NCBI GenBank assembly: GCA_019635285.1
Contig: JAHBZS010000038.1
Coordinates: forward strand, 1-46,403
Reading direction: 5' to 3'
Source of the DNA: Rubrivivax sp.
GTDB taxonomy: Bacteria > Pseudomonadota > Gammaproteobacteria > Burkholderiales > Burkholderiaceae_C
Length of the DNA: 46,403 bases
Each line of letters begins with the position of its first letter. The stretch's first letter is position 1. Below are positions 1 through 8,188 of the stretch, piece after piece. The translations under genes and the position numbers were made by a program. The notes under the pieces were generated by a model. It was not told the origin of the DNA and did not search any database. It was given only the letters and a program-made list of their open reading frames with translations.

Positions 1-1
1 C

Positions 2-1747
2 GCGCTGGCCATCGCGCTGGCCGGCTTCGGCGTCTACCGCAAGGGGCTGGCCGCACTGCGCCGCGGCCGGCTGAACATCAACGCGCTGATGACGGTGGCC
101 GTGACCGGCGCCTTCGTCATCGGCCAATGGGCCGAGGCGGCGATGGTCATGGCGCTGTACGCCATCGCCGAGCTGATCGAGGCGCGCGCCGTCGACCGCG
201 CGCGCCACGCCATCGGCAGCCTGATGCGCCTGGCCCCGGACCTGGCCGAGGTGCGCCAGCCCGACGGCCGCTGGGCCCCGGTGCCCGCGGCCGAGGTGGC
301 GGTGGACGCCACCGTGCGCGTGCGCCCCGGCGAGCGCGTGCCGCTGGACGGCGTGGCCGTCGCCGGCCACAGCAGCGTCGACCAGGCCAGCGTCACCGGC
401 GAAAGCCTGCCGGTGGACAAGACGGTCGGCGACCCGCTGTTCGCCGGCACCGTCAACCTGTCCGGCACCATCGAGCTGCGCGTCACGGCAGCAGCCTCGC
501 AGTCCACCCTGGCACGCATCATCCGCGCGGTGGAGCAGGCGCAGGGCAGCCGCGCGCCCACGCAGCGCTTCGTCGACCGCTTTGCCGCGGTCTACACGCC
601 GGCGGTGTTCGTGCTGGCGCTGGCGGTGGCGCTGGCCGGGCCGTGGCTGTTCGGCTGGGGCGCGCTGGACGCGGCCTACAAGGCACTGGTGCTGCTGGTC
701 ATCGCCTGCCCCTGCGCGCTGGTCATCGCCACGCCGGTGACCCTGGTCAGCGGCCTGGCCGCCGCCGCGCGCCGCGGCATCCTCGTCAAGGGCGGCGTCT
801 ACCTGGAGCAGGCGCGCCGCCTGAAGGCCGTGGCGCTGGACAAGACCGGCACGATCACCGAGGGCAGGCCGCGGCTGGTGGACTGGACGCTGCTGGCCCA
901 GGGCGCCGAGCGCACGCGCGTCGCGTCATGGGCGGCGGCGCTGGCCGGCCATTCGCAGCATCCGGTGTCGCAGGCCATCGCCGCCGGCCTGGGCGCCAGC
1001 CCCATCGAACCCGAGGGCTTCCAGGCGCTGGCCGGCCGCGGCATCGAGGCCACGCTCGAGGGCCGGCGCCTGCGCCTGGGCAACCACCGCTGGATCGAGG
1101 AGCACGGCCTGTGCTCGCCGGCTCTCGAAGCGCAGCTGCACGCGCACGAGGCGCAGGGGCGCAGCACCAGCCTGCTGGCCAGCGACACCGAGGTGCTGGC
1201 GGTGTTTGCGGTGGCCGACACGCTGAAGCCCGGCTCGGCGCAAGCCGTCGCCGAACTGCGCGCGATGGGCATCGCCACCGTCATGCTGAGCGGCGACAAC
1301 GCCACCACCGCCGCCGCGGTGGCGCGCCAGGCCGGCCTGAGCGACGCGCGCGGCGACCTGTTGCCGCAGGACAAGCAGGCGGCAATCCGCGAGCTGCGCC
1401 AGCGCCATGGCGCCACCGCGATGGCCGGCGACGGCATCAACGACGCGCCGGCGCTGGCGCAGGCCGACATCGGCATCGCCATGGGCGCGGCCGGCACCGA
1501 CGTGGCCATGGAAGCCGCCGACGTGGTGGTGATGAACGACGACCTGCGGCGCGTGCCCGAGACCGTGCGGCTGTCCAGGCGCACGCACGCGGTGCTGTGG
1601 CAGAACATCGTGCTCGCGCTGGGCATCAAGGCGGTGTTCCTGTGGCTGGCGCTGTTCGACGACGCGACCATGTGGATGGCGGTGTTCGCCGACATGGGCG
1701 CCAGCCTGCTGGTCATCGGCAACGGGCTGCGGCTGCTGCGCCGCTAG
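2..1747 (+). CDS. zntA: Zn/Cd/Pb-translocating P1B-type ATPase (5' end outside window)
   Basis: This is the C-terminal 581 residues of a heavy-metal exporting P-type ATPase of the inner membrane; the reading frame is open at the window edge, so the metal-binding N-terminus and first helices are missing. Visible family marks, in order, are the actuator motif TGES (about nt 398-410), the metal-coordinating CPC inside a membrane helix (about residue 236 of the fragment), the phosphorylated aspartate in DKTGT (from residue 280), the HP dipeptide in GHSQHPVSQAI, and the hinge GDGINDAPAL. CPC plus HP defines the P1B group; zinc, cadmium or lead as substrate is inferred from similarity to ZntA/CadA, and copper is the alternative. 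The stop codon overlaps the stop of the convergent thioredoxin-like gene by three bases. Confidence 0.92.
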   Translation, partial: ALAIALAGFGVYRKGLAALRRGRLNINALMTVAVTGAFVIGQWAEAAMVMALYAIAELIEARAVDRARHAIGSLMRLAPDLAEVRQPDGRWAPVPAAEVAVDATVRVRPGERVPLDGVAVAGHSSVDQASVTGESLPVDKTVGDPLFAGTVNLSGTIELRVTAAASQSTLARIIRAVEQAQGSRAPTQRFVDRFAAVYTPAVFVLALAVALAGPWLFGWGALDAAYKALVLLVIACPCALVIATPVTLVSGLAAAARRGILVKGGVYLEQARRLKAVALDKTGTITEGRPRLVDWTLLAQGAERTRVASWAAALAGHSQHPVSQAIAAGLGASPIEPEGFQALAGRGIEATLEGRRLRLGNHRWIEEHGLCSPALEAQLHAHEAQGRSTSLLASDTEVLAVFAVADTLKPGSAQAVAELRAMGIATVMLSGDNATTAAAVARQAGLSDARGDLLPQDKQAAIRELRQRHGATAMAGDGINDAPALAQADIGIAMGAAGTDVAMEAADVVVMNDDLRRVPETVRLSRRTHAVLWQNIVLALGIKAVFLWLALFDDATMWMAVFADMGASLLVIGNGLRLLRR

Positions 1748-2127
1748 CCGCGCTGCCGCAGCCGCTGCGCGAAGCCCTGCACCTCGGGCGGCACCGCCGG
1801 CCAGGCGGCATCGGGCGCCGCGTCCAGCAGCAGCGCGCGCAGCAGGCGCCGCAACGTCTCGGGCTGCGGCGTCACCGGGCCGGCAAAGCGCACCTGATCC
1901 GCGTCGCAGACGACGATGGTCGGGAAGGTCTCGACATCCAGCTCGCCCACCAGGTCGGCGTCGTCCTCGATGTCGACCCAGTGCCAGCGTGGCGCGGCCC
2001 CGGCGGCGCGCAATTCGGCCTCGACCTGCTCGAGCACCGGGCGGTAGCCGTCGCACAGCCGGCACCAGGCCGCGCAAAGGCAGGCGACGTGCAGCGAAGT
2101 ATCCGATGTGTCCATGGGCGACATCAT
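1744..2127 (-). CDS. Thioredoxin-like protein
   Basis: A protein of about 125 residues with a thioredoxin fold. A redox-type motif WCRLC lies near the N-terminus, followed by a region resembling the thioredoxin core, with a FPTIVV stretch carrying the likely cis-proline. No clear signal peptide is seen, so it is probably cytoplasmic and acts as a small thiol-disulfide oxidoreductase or thiol-dependent chaperone; the substrate is unknown. Three in-frame ATGs (2127, 2124, 2115) compete and none has a strong ribosome binding site; 2115 would give MDTSDTS as N-terminus. It is convergent with the P-type ATPase and divergent from minC. Confidence 0.75.
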   Translation of the reverse strand: MMSPMDTSDTSLHVACLCAAWCRLCDGYRPVLEQVEAELRAAGAAPRWHWVDIEDDADLVGELDVETFPTIVVCDADQVRFAGPVTPQPETLRRLLRALLLDAAPDAAWPAVPPEVQGFAQRLRQRG

Positions 2128-2184
2128 CGGGCAATTGCGGGCGCTAGCACGGATGCGCGCTGCCGGCCACCGACAGTGGTTCGC

Positions 2185-2190
2185 TAGAAT
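2185..2190 (+). promoter_or_regulatory. Possible -10 element for minCDE
   Basis: TAGAAT lies 24 nt before the minC start and matches five of six bases of the sigma-70 -10 consensus. No convincing -35 hexamer is found 16-18 nt upstream, so this is only a candidate. Confidence 0.25.
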
Positions 2191-2214
2191 CGCGCGCTTT
2201 CGGGTGCCCATCGC

Positions 2215-2979
2215 ATGGCCGTCGTCTCTCGTGAGAACCACACCGCCATCCTCGAGCTGAGGAGCACCGCACTCACACTGATCGCGGTGCTGCTGAAGAC
2301 CACCGACCTGGACGCGCTGGCCGCCGAGCTGGCGCAGCGCGCCAGCCTGATGCCCGGCCTGTTCGACCACGAGCCCGTGGCCGTGGACCTGTCCCGCGTG
2401 CGCGAGCAGGCAGCGCCGATCGACTTTGCCGCGCTGCTGGCCTTGCTGCGCCGCCACCGCATGGTGCCGCTGGCGGTGCGCGGCGGCAGCGACGAGCAGA
2501 TGGCCGCCGCCTTTGCCGCCGGCCTGGTGCCGGCGCCCGAGAGCGGCCGCCCGCTGCGCGAGCCGCCGCCGCCGGTGGAACGCATCGTCGAGGTGCCGGT
2601 GGAGGTGCAGGTGCCGGTCGAGGTGCAGTTGCCCCCGCCGCCGCCGCTGGTGGTGGACAAGCCGCTGCGCTCGGGCCAGCAGATCTATGCCGACGAAGGG
2701 CGCGACCTGATCATGCTGGGCCTGGTGAGCCACGGCGCAGAAGTCATTGCCGACGGCCACGTGCATGTCTACGCGCCGCTGCGCGGCCGCGCCATCGCCG
2801 GCGCCAAGGGCAACGTGGACGCACGCATCTTCACCACGCTGATGCAGGCCGAACTGCTGAGCATCGCCGGCGTGCACCGCACCACCGAGGAACTGCCCGC
2901 GGGCGTGGCCGGCCGCGCCGCCATGGTGCGCCTGGCCTTCGACAGCCTGCACATCGAAGCGCTGGAAGGCGGCGCCTGA
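2215..2979 (+). CDS. minC: Septum site-determining protein MinC
   Basis: Inhibitor of FtsZ polymerisation that keeps the division septum at midcell. The 254 residues show the two-domain build of the family: an N-terminal FtsZ-antagonising domain (about 1-100), a Pro/Val/Glu-rich linker (about 115-143, with a run of prolines) and a C-terminal beta-helix domain (about 148-245) with the characteristic GHVHVYAPLRGRAIAGA segment that binds MinD and dimerises. It is first in the minC-minD-minE operon, with 61 nt to minD. The linker is longer and more proline-rich than in E. coli MinC, as is usual in Burkholderiales. Confidence 0.95.
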   Translation: MAVVSRENHTAILELRSTALTLIAVLLKTTDLDALAAELAQRASLMPGLFDHEPVAVDLSRVREQAAPIDFAALLALLRRHRMVPLAVRGGSDEQMAAAFAAGLVPAPESGRPLREPPPPVERIVEVPVEVQVPVEVQLPPPPPLVVDKPLRSGQQIYADEGRDLIMLGLVSHGAEVIADGHVHVYAPLRGRAIAGAKGNVDARIFTTLMQAELLSIAGVHRTTEELPAGVAGRAAMVRLAFDSLHIEALEGGA

Positions 2980-3040
2980 GCGCCGCGGGGCGCGACACCG
3001 GATTCACGAGACAGAACAACGAGACAAAAAGGACACCCGG

Positions 3041-3862
3041 ATGGCCAAGATCATCGTCGTCACCTCCGGCAAGGGCGGCGTCGGCAAGACCACCACCAGC
3101 GCCAGCTTCGCGTCCGGCCTGGCGATGCGCGGGCACAAGACCACGGTGATCGACTTCGACGTGGGGCTGCGCAACCTGGACCTGATCATGGGCTGCGAGC
3201 GCCGCGTGGTCTATGACCTGGTCAACGTGATCCACGACGAGGCCAAACTGAGCCAGGCGCTGATCAAGGACAAGCACACCGAGCACCTGCACATCCTGGC
3301 GGCCTCGCAGACGCGCGACAAGGAAGCTCTGACCGCGGACGGCGTGAAGCGCGTGCTGGACGAGCTGGCGCAGATGGGCATGGAATACATCGTCTGCGAC
3401 TCGCCGGCCGGCATCGAGACCGGCGCGCTGCTGGCCATGCGCTTTGCCGACGAGGCGGTGGTGGTCACCAACCCCGAGGTGTCGTCGGTGCGCGACTCCG
3501 ACCGCATCCTGGGCATGCTGGCGTCGAAGACGCAGCGCGCCATCGACGGCGCCGACCCGGTGAAGGAACACCTGCTGATCACACGCTACAGCCCGTCGCG
3601 CGTGGCCGACGGGCAGATGCTGTCGGTGCAGGACATCGAGGACATCCTGCGCATCCCGCTGATCGGCGTGGTGCCCGAGAGCGAGTCGGTGCTGAAGGCA
3701 TCGAACCAGGGCGTGCCGGCCATCCACCTGAAGGCCAGCGCCGTGTCCGAGGCTTACAAGGACGTGGTACGCCGCTTTTTGGGCGAAGGCCGCGAGATGC
3801 GCTTCACGCAGCCGGCCCGGCCGACCTTCTTCCAACGGCTGTTCGCGAGGGCGGGCGCATGA
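3041..3862 (+). CDS. minD: Septum site-determining ATPase MinD
   Basis: Membrane-associated P-loop ATPase that recruits MinC to the membrane and oscillates from pole to pole under MinE. The deviant Walker A motif with the signature lysine is GKGGVGKTT (residues 10-18), and the switch region IDFDVGLRNLD follows. The last residues, FFQRLFARAGA, form the amphipathic membrane-targeting helix. Length (273 aa) is normal. The start is preceded by an AAAAGGA-type ribosome binding site at about 3027-3033. It lies between minC and minE on the same strand, as expected for a single operon. Confidence 0.97.
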   Translation: MAKIIVVTSGKGGVGKTTTSASFASGLAMRGHKTTVIDFDVGLRNLDLIMGCERRVVYDLVNVIHDEAKLSQALIKDKHTEHLHILAASQTRDKEALTADGVKRVLDELAQMGMEYIVCDSPAGIETGALLAMRFADEAVVVTNPEVSSVRDSDRILGMLASKTQRAIDGADPVKEHLLITRYSPSRVADGQMLSVQDIEDILRIPLIGVVPESESVLKASNQGVPAIHLKASAVSEAYKDVVRRFLGEGREMRFTQPARPTFFQRLFARAGA

Positions 3863-3920
3863 ACGCGTGGTGCCGATGCCGGACGCTCGTCGCGCAGCGC
3901 GCTGCACGGAGGGCCGCCCG

Positions 3921-4259
3921 ATGAGCCGCCGCCGCAAGGACCACGCCCGCGCCGCCGCGCCGGCGCGCACCGCCAACCCCCAGAAGACCTGGCTCGACCA
4001 TCTGCTGTTCTGGCGCAAGAAGAAGACCGCGCAGACCGCCAAGCAGCGGCTGATGGCCGTGCTGGAGGTGGAGCGTGCCGCGCGCGGCGGCACGGCGCGC
4101 CTGCCCGACTACCTGCCCGCGCTGCAGCGCGAGCTGGTGCGCGTGGTCAGCAAGTACGCCAAGGTGCCGAGCAAGGAAGTGCGCGTGCGCGTCGAACGCC
4201 GCCGCCACGGCGACGGGGTGGAGCTGAAGGTGGACCTGCCGGGGGCGGCGGGGGCCTGA
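3921..4259 (+). CDS. minE: Cell division topological specificity factor MinE, N-terminally extended
   Basis: Stimulates MinD ATPase and sets the Min oscillation. The anti-MinCD and topological regions are clear: KKKTAQTAKQRL (about 33-44) and DYLPALQRELVRVVSKY (about 62-78). The start at 3921 was chosen because GGAGGG (3908-3913) sits seven bases upstream; an in-frame ATG at 3867 would add 18 residues but has no such site. Even from 3921 the protein has 112 residues, some 25 more than the usual MinE, because a basic, alanine-rich stretch of about 22 residues (MSRRRKDHARAAAPARTANP) precedes the membrane-targeting helix WLDHLLFW. The gap to minD is 58 nt. Confidence 0.9.
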   Translation: MSRRRKDHARAAAPARTANPQKTWLDHLLFWRKKKTAQTAKQRLMAVLEVERAARGGTARLPDYLPALQRELVRVVSKYAKVPSKEVRVRVERRRHGDGVELKVDLPGAAGA

Positions 4260-4348
4260 GCCTCGCTGAATCGCCCAGGTCGCGCCGACAAGGCCCGCGC
4301 GCGCGTCGGAAGTGCGCGAGGGAGCCTTCGGCGACTCGCCTCAGTGAC

Positions 4349-4663
4349 TCAGTGATAGTCCTCTTCGCGCTGATGGCGCACCGCCAACACGACGACCTTC
4401 GACGGACTGACGATCTCGTACAGCGCGACATACCCGGTGCCCCCGAAGGGAATGATCAGTTCCCGCTGCGCCGGGCTCTGCGCCGCCTTGCGGAAGCTGA
4501 AGGGCGTGATCGCCAGCCGATGCTGCGCCGCCGCCCGGATGGCATCGATGGCGCTTTGAGCGCGATCGAGGTCTTCGGTGGTGTGGGCCTGGTCGAGCAG
4601 GAAGTCGAAGAGGCGTTCCAGGTCGGCCTCGGCCGCCGGAGACAGCTCGACGACAAAGCTCAT
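4349..4663 (-). CDS. RelE/ParE-family toxin
   Basis: A 104-residue protein of the RelE/ParE fold. N-terminal SPAAEADLERLFDFLLDQ forms the first helical hairpin and the C-terminal strands VVVLAVRHQREEDYH carry the basic HxR-type end seen in ParE toxins. The start codon overlaps the stop of the upstream antitoxin (ATGA), so the two are translated together. By family it poisons either DNA gyrase (ParE) or ribosome-bound mRNA (RelE); the sequence is closer to ParE, but this was judged by eye. It is convergent with minE, about 90 nt away. Confidence 0.82.
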   Translation of the reverse strand: MSFVVELSPAAEADLERLFDFLLDQAHTTEDLDRAQSAIDAIRAAAQHRLAITPFSFRKAAQSPAQRELIIPFGGTGYVALYEIVSPSKVVVLAVRHQREEDYH

Positions 4664-4932
4664 CGGCGGAGCTTCTTGCGCCTGGCGTCGAGCCTGGCTT
4701 GGAGCCTTGCCAGCACCGTCTCGACAGGCACCGATACGCCCGTCTGGTGGTACGCCTCGGAGGCCGCTTGGGCGCGAGCATGGAACTCCGTCTGGACGCG
4801 TCGGAACGCGATGGCATTGCGCACCGTCGTTTCGACGAAGCTGGTCAGGGTCTCGCCCTCCCTGAGCACGGACTCAAGCTCGGCGCGCAGCTCCGGCTCA
4901 ACGCGGACCTGCGGTATGACGGCAGACTTCAT
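4660..4932 (-). CDS. Antitoxin of the ParE-like pair (YlcI/YnfO-like, ribbon-helix-helix)
   Basis: A 90-residue protein beginning MKSAVIPQVRVEPELRAELE, a ribbon-helix-helix N-terminus typical of DNA-binding antitoxins, followed by a helical C-terminus (ARLQARLDARRKKLRR) that would wrap the toxin. An in-frame ATG far upstream (5043) would extend it, but the extension has no domain and overlaps the promoter region of the next gene. Antitoxin-first order and a 4-nt overlap with the toxin gene are typical of type II modules, which repress their own promoter. Confidence 0.8.
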   Translation of the reverse strand: MKSAVIPQVRVEPELRAELESVLREGETLTSFVETTVRNAIAFRRVQTEFHARAQAASEAYHQTGVSVPVETVLARLQARLDARRKKLRR

Positions 4933-5077
4933 CCGCGTAGTGTATTGCGTTTGAGTTGCAGTTGCCGCATGCCTTGTGCTGCACGCTGGACGCACCCGCC
5001 TCGCCAACGACACCTTCCGCATGCTTGTCGTGAAACGCGTCATACGGGCCAGGGGCCCCAGCCCCTACACTCCCCCG

Positions 5078-5773
5078 ATGTCCAAGCTCTCTGCGGTCGC
5101 CCTGGCCACGCTGGCGCTGTGCGCGCTGCCGGCCAGCGCCGCCGACGCCGAATACGCCGTGCGCTGGGACCCGCGCCAGGGCGGCCCGGCGACGCCGGAG
5201 GACGCGCTGCGCAGCCTGCGGCTGACGGTGGACGAGCGCAGTCAGATGGAGGTGACGTACTTCGACGTCACGCCGCCGCCGGGGCTGCCCGAAGGCTTCA
5301 CGGCGATCCTGCGCCAGCGCATCGGCGGCCGCCATCACGAGCTGACCTTCAAGCTGCGCGGCGCCCAGCCGCTGCCCGAGCAGCCCGCGCTGAAGCTCTG
5401 GGACTGCCCGCTCGGGCCCACCGACGACCGCAAGGACGAGGTCGACGTGGGCTTCGTCGCCGCCGGCAAGACCGTCACCGCCTATTCGCGCAGCTGCGAC
5501 GTGAATGCCAAGCAAGCCGTGCCGCTGCCCGCCGCGCTGCAGGCCCGGCCCAAGGGCTGCGCCAGCATGATGACGCGGCTGCGCTCGGGCAAGCTGAAGA
5601 TCGAGGAATGGCGCCTGGCCGACGGCAGCGTGCTGATCGAGGCGTCGCGGCCGGCGCCCTACAACCCGAAGTCGATGCGCGCGTTCGAACATGACGTGCT
5701 GAAGCCGCTGCTGGCGCTGAACATCCAGCCGCTGGACCGCAGCAAGTCGGCCATCGGCGGGGATTGCCGGTGA
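5078..5773 (+). CDS. Secreted protein with CYTH-like features
   Basis: A 231-residue protein with a clean Sec signal peptide (MSKLSAVALATLALCALPASAA). The mature part contains the stretch FTAILRQRIGGRHHELTFK, alternating basic strands that resemble the core of CYTH/triphosphate-tunnel proteins, and four or five cysteines that could form disulfides in the periplasm. This fold guess is mine and rests on short patterns only; the N-terminal ExExK motif of true CYTH enzymes is not obvious. The start at 5078 was chosen because the signal peptide begins there. The stop is followed one base later by the histidine phosphatase start, so the two are an operon. Confidence 0.7.
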   Translation: MSKLSAVALATLALCALPASAADAEYAVRWDPRQGGPATPEDALRSLRLTVDERSQMEVTYFDVTPPPGLPEGFTAILRQRIGGRHHELTFKLRGAQPLPEQPALKLWDCPLGPTDDRKDEVDVGFVAAGKTVTAYSRSCDVNAKQAVPLPAALQARPKGCASMMTRLRSGKLKIEEWRLADGSVLIEASRPAPYNPKSMRAFEHDVLKPLLALNIQPLDRSKSAIGGDCR

Positions 5774-5774
5774 C

Positions 5775-6422
5775 ATGACCGACTTCGTCGTCATCCGCCA
5801 TGGCGAAACCGACTGGAACCGCGAGCACCGCTTCCAGGGCCAGATCGACGTGCCGCTCAACGCCATCGGCCAGCAGCAGGCGCAGCGCCTGGCCACGGCG
5901 CTGGCCGGCGAGCGCGTCGACCTGCTGCTCAGCAGCGACCTGCAGCGCGCGCGGCAGACCGCGCTGCCGCTGGAGCGCACGCTGGCGCGCACGGCGCAGG
6001 TGCAGCCGGGCTTTCGCGAGCAGGGCTTCGGCGTGCTCGAAGGCCTGGACGTGCCGACCATCAAGACGCGCCACCCCGAGCTGTGGGCGCAGTGGCTGCG
6101 CCACGACGCCGACTACGCGCTGCCCAGCGGCGAGAGCGTGCGCCAGTTCCACGCGCGCGTGCTGGCCGCGCTGCGCGACCTGGCGCGCGAGCACGCGGGC
6201 AAGACGCTGCTGCTGGTGACGCACGGCGGTGTGCTGGACATGCTGTGGCGCACGGCGCACGGCCTCAGCCTGAACGGCCCGCGCGAGTGCGCGATCCCCA
6301 ACACCGGCATCAACCGCCTGCGCTGGCGCGGCGACACGCTGGACATCCTGCGCTGGGCCGAGGACGCGCACCTGGCCGGGCTGCCCGAGCAGCCGGCGAC
6401 GGCGCCGCCCACCGACGACTAG
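5775..6422 (+). CDS. Histidine phosphatase family protein (phosphoglycerate mutase-like)
   Basis: A cytoplasmic phosphatase of 215 residues. The phosphohistidine motif is RHGET (H9) and the second catalytic histidine is in VTHGG (H150); R58-type arginine in SSDLQRARQTA and the acid/base glutamate region FREQGFGVLEG are also present. The family ranges from 2,3-bisphosphoglycerate-independent mutase-like enzymes to CobC-type alpha-ribazole phosphatases; neighbours do not decide the substrate, so only the general activity is claimed. It follows the secreted CYTH-like gene with one base between. Its TAG stop is the first of three that begin a related short sequence (see findings). Confidence 0.9.
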   Translation: MTDFVVIRHGETDWNREHRFQGQIDVPLNAIGQQQAQRLATALAGERVDLLLSSDLQRARQTALPLERTLARTAQVQPGFREQGFGVLEGLDVPTIKTRHPELWAQWLRHDADYALPSGESVRQFHARVLAALRDLAREHAGKTLLLVTHGGVLDMLWRTAHGLSLNGPRECAIPNTGINRLRWRGDTLDILRWAEDAHLAGLPEQPATAPPTDD

Positions 6423-6702
6423 GGTCTGCGGGTCGGCCGGCCGGGCTAGGAGCCTGGGCGGCAGAGATCGGCACCCGCGCCGAGGTGGCCAAGGCCGCTG
6501 GCGCGAAGCGGCCGCCCGGCAACAGGTGCTGCGTATCGCCACCCACCGTCAACCACATCTCGCCTTGCACCACCAGCGCGTCGGCGGCGAAGGGGTGGCT
6601 GTGCGTGGCCACCACCTCGCCGGGCGGCCAGCGCCGTTCCAGCACGTCGGTGAAGCCGCGCGCCAGGGCCTGCACGCGGAAGGCGTCGAAGTCGGCGGCC
6701 AC
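6310..6702 (-). pseudogene. Small cupin gene, 3' end replaced
   Basis: The first 65 or so residues (MAADFDAFRVQALARGFTDV through HSHPFAADALVVQGE to LLPGGRF, ending near base 6505) look like a small single-domain cupin with its metal-binding HxH region. Family members continue with a short second motif of the type TPHAERYG and end about 30 residues later. Here the frame instead runs through a 34-bp dispersed repeat (6446-6479) and on into the 3' end of the convergent histidine phosphatase gene. The last part (about 65 residues) looks like non-coding sequence read by chance. The start lies 4 nt after the DUF2789 stop, so the two were an operon. Confidence 0.65.
6446..6479 (+). repeat. 34-bp dispersed repeat, copy A
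   Basis: Identical over 34 bases to 46358-46391. It begins CTAGGAGCCTGGGCGG and ends GATCGGCACCCGCG. Flanking bases differ on both sides. This copy sits between the histidine phosphatase stop and the broken 3' end of the cupin gene. Confidence 0.85.
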
Positions 6703-6706
6703 GGCC

Positions 6707-6940
6707 TCAGGCGCGCAGCATCAGGTTGAGCTGGTCGACCACCTCGGCCCAGTCGGCGTCTTCGGCGATCTCCTCGCGCAGGAACTGCGCCTGCGCGCGC
6801 GACCAGAACGGCGCGTCGGCCAGCGCCACCGCGTCGGCCAGCGGCCGGTGCGTGCTCACGAAGCGCTCGATGTCGGCCGGCTCGGCCGGCAGCCCCAGCT
6901 GCTCGAACAGGTTGCGCAGGTTGTGTGCGCTGGTTTCCAT
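6707..6940 (-). CDS. DUF2789 family protein
   Basis: A 77-residue all-helical protein starting METSAHNLRNLFEQLGLP and ending DWAEVVDQLNLMLRA, which matches the usual length and layout of the DUF2789 family of Proteobacteria, including the central HRPL and DAPFW segments. No function is established for the family. It lies 4 nt upstream of the truncated cupin gene and about 49 nt downstream of the HPP-CBS gene on the same strand. Confidence 0.85.
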   Translation of the reverse strand: METSAHNLRNLFEQLGLPAEPADIERFVSTHRPLADAVALADAPFWSRAQAQFLREEIAEDADWAEVVDQLNLMLRA

Positions 6941-6989
6941 CTGCAGACCCTCCCGATGTCAGGCGGCATGGTACGTCGCCGCACCCGCG

Positions 6990-8165
6990 CTACACGATGG
7001 GCTCGCTGCCCTGCGCCAGCGCCGTCACCAGGTCCGACTGCGTGATGATGCCGACCAGCCGCGCCTCGTCGCCGACGATGGGGATGTGGTGATGCCCGCC
7101 GTCGGCGAACAGCGGCACCAGCTCGGCCAGCGGGCGCTCGGCGCTGGCCACGCGCACCTGCCGCGTCATGATCTGGCCCACCACCTCGGGCTTGTCGCTG
7201 TGCGTGCTGGGCGAGGGCGTGAGCAGGCGGCGCAGCCGCTCGGCCAGACCGTCGTGGCGGTCCATCTCGGCGGCGCGCATGAAGTCGGCCACCGTCAGGA
7301 TGCCGATCACGCGCTGCGCGCGGTCGACCACCGGCAGCGCCTTGATGTGATGGCGGCGCAGCAGGGCCCACGCGTCCTGCAGCGGCGTGCCGAACTCGGC
7401 CGTCTTCAGGTCGCGCGACATGATGTCGGCGCAGCGCAGGCCGCGCAGACGGCGCCGATAGGCCTGCAGCTCGGCATCGTGGAACAGGTGCTGCAGGTCG
7501 TCGACCGGCATCGCCAGCACCTGGTTGTAGCGCGACAGCGCCGATTCCAGGTCGACCTCGCCGAAGCGCGGCGCGGTGCCGGGCTGCGCCGGCGGCGCCA
7601 CCAGCTGCGGGTGCGGATAGGGCCGGCCGGTCCAGGTGTTGTAGACCATGCCGGCCAGCACCAGCAGCGCCGAATTGGCCATCACCGGATAGAAGGCGAA
7701 GGACCAGTCGTGCACGCCGGCCACCACCATCAGCAGCGCCGAGGCGCCGCCGGGCGGATGCAGGCAGCGGCAGGCCAGCATCAGGCCGATGGCCACGGCC
7801 ACCGCCAGCGCGGCCGCCAGTTCCGGCGGGCCGACCCAGCGCAGGCAGGCGATGCCCACCAGCGCCGACAGCGTGTTGCCGCCGAGCACTGCCCAGGGCT
7901 GCGCCAGCGGGCTGGACGGCACGCCAAAGACCAGCACCGCGCTGGCGCCCAGCGGCGCCACCAGCCAGGGCAGGCCCGCGCCGTGCGGCATCAGCCACTG
8001 GCAGGCCAGCGCGGTGAGCAGCAGGCCCAGGCAGGCGCCCAGCATCATGCGCAGGCGCTCGCGTGCGTCGGCCGGCTGCGGTGCAGGGCGCAGCGCGCGC
8101 AGCCACTGGCGCAGGCGCTGCGAGCGCATGGCCGCCGAGGACGGCGGGTTGATGACGGCGGACAT
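6990..8165 (-). CDS. HPP-family membrane protein with two CBS domains
   Basis: A 391-residue integral membrane protein. The N-terminal half has four to five hydrophobic helices (about 41-60, 65-82, 92-110, 115-134, 160-176) with the family motif HPPGGA (H136-A141). The C-terminal half carries two CBS modules (about 246-300 and 328-385), which usually bind adenine nucleotides and regulate the attached domain. HPP proteins have been linked to nitrite transport in plastids and cyanobacteria; whether that applies here is unknown. The start at 8165 gives [10 protein letters not shown]; the gene is 23 nt downstream of the Nudix gene and likely cotranscribed with it. Confidence 0.88.
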   Translation of the reverse strand: MSAVINPPSSAAMRSQRLRQWLRALRPAPQPADARERLRMMLGACLGLLLTALACQWLMPHGAGLPWLVAPLGASAVLVFGVPSSPLAQPWAVLGGNTLSALVGIACLRWVGPPELAAALAVAVAIGLMLACRCLHPPGGASALLMVVAGVHDWSFAFYPVMANSALLVLAGMVYNTWTGRPYPHPQLVAPPAQPGTAPRFGEVDLESALSRYNQVLAMPVDDLQHLFHDAELQAYRRRLRGLRCADIMSRDLKTAEFGTPLQDAWALLRRHHIKALPVVDRAQRVIGILTVADFMRAAEMDRHDGLAERLRRLLTPSPSTHSDKPEVVGQIMTRQVRVASAERPLAELVPLFADGGHHHIPIVGDEARLVGIITQSDLVTALAQGSEPIV

Positions 8166-8188
8166 GGGGCGCGATTGTCTACGCGCGC

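Noticed and set aside
127-2187. Very long Arg/Gly/Ala-rich frame over the P-type ATPase
   Set aside because: It is an out-of-frame shadow of a high-GC gene; composition is arginine- and histidine-rich and no domain is seen, while the overlapping frame encodes a clear ATPase.
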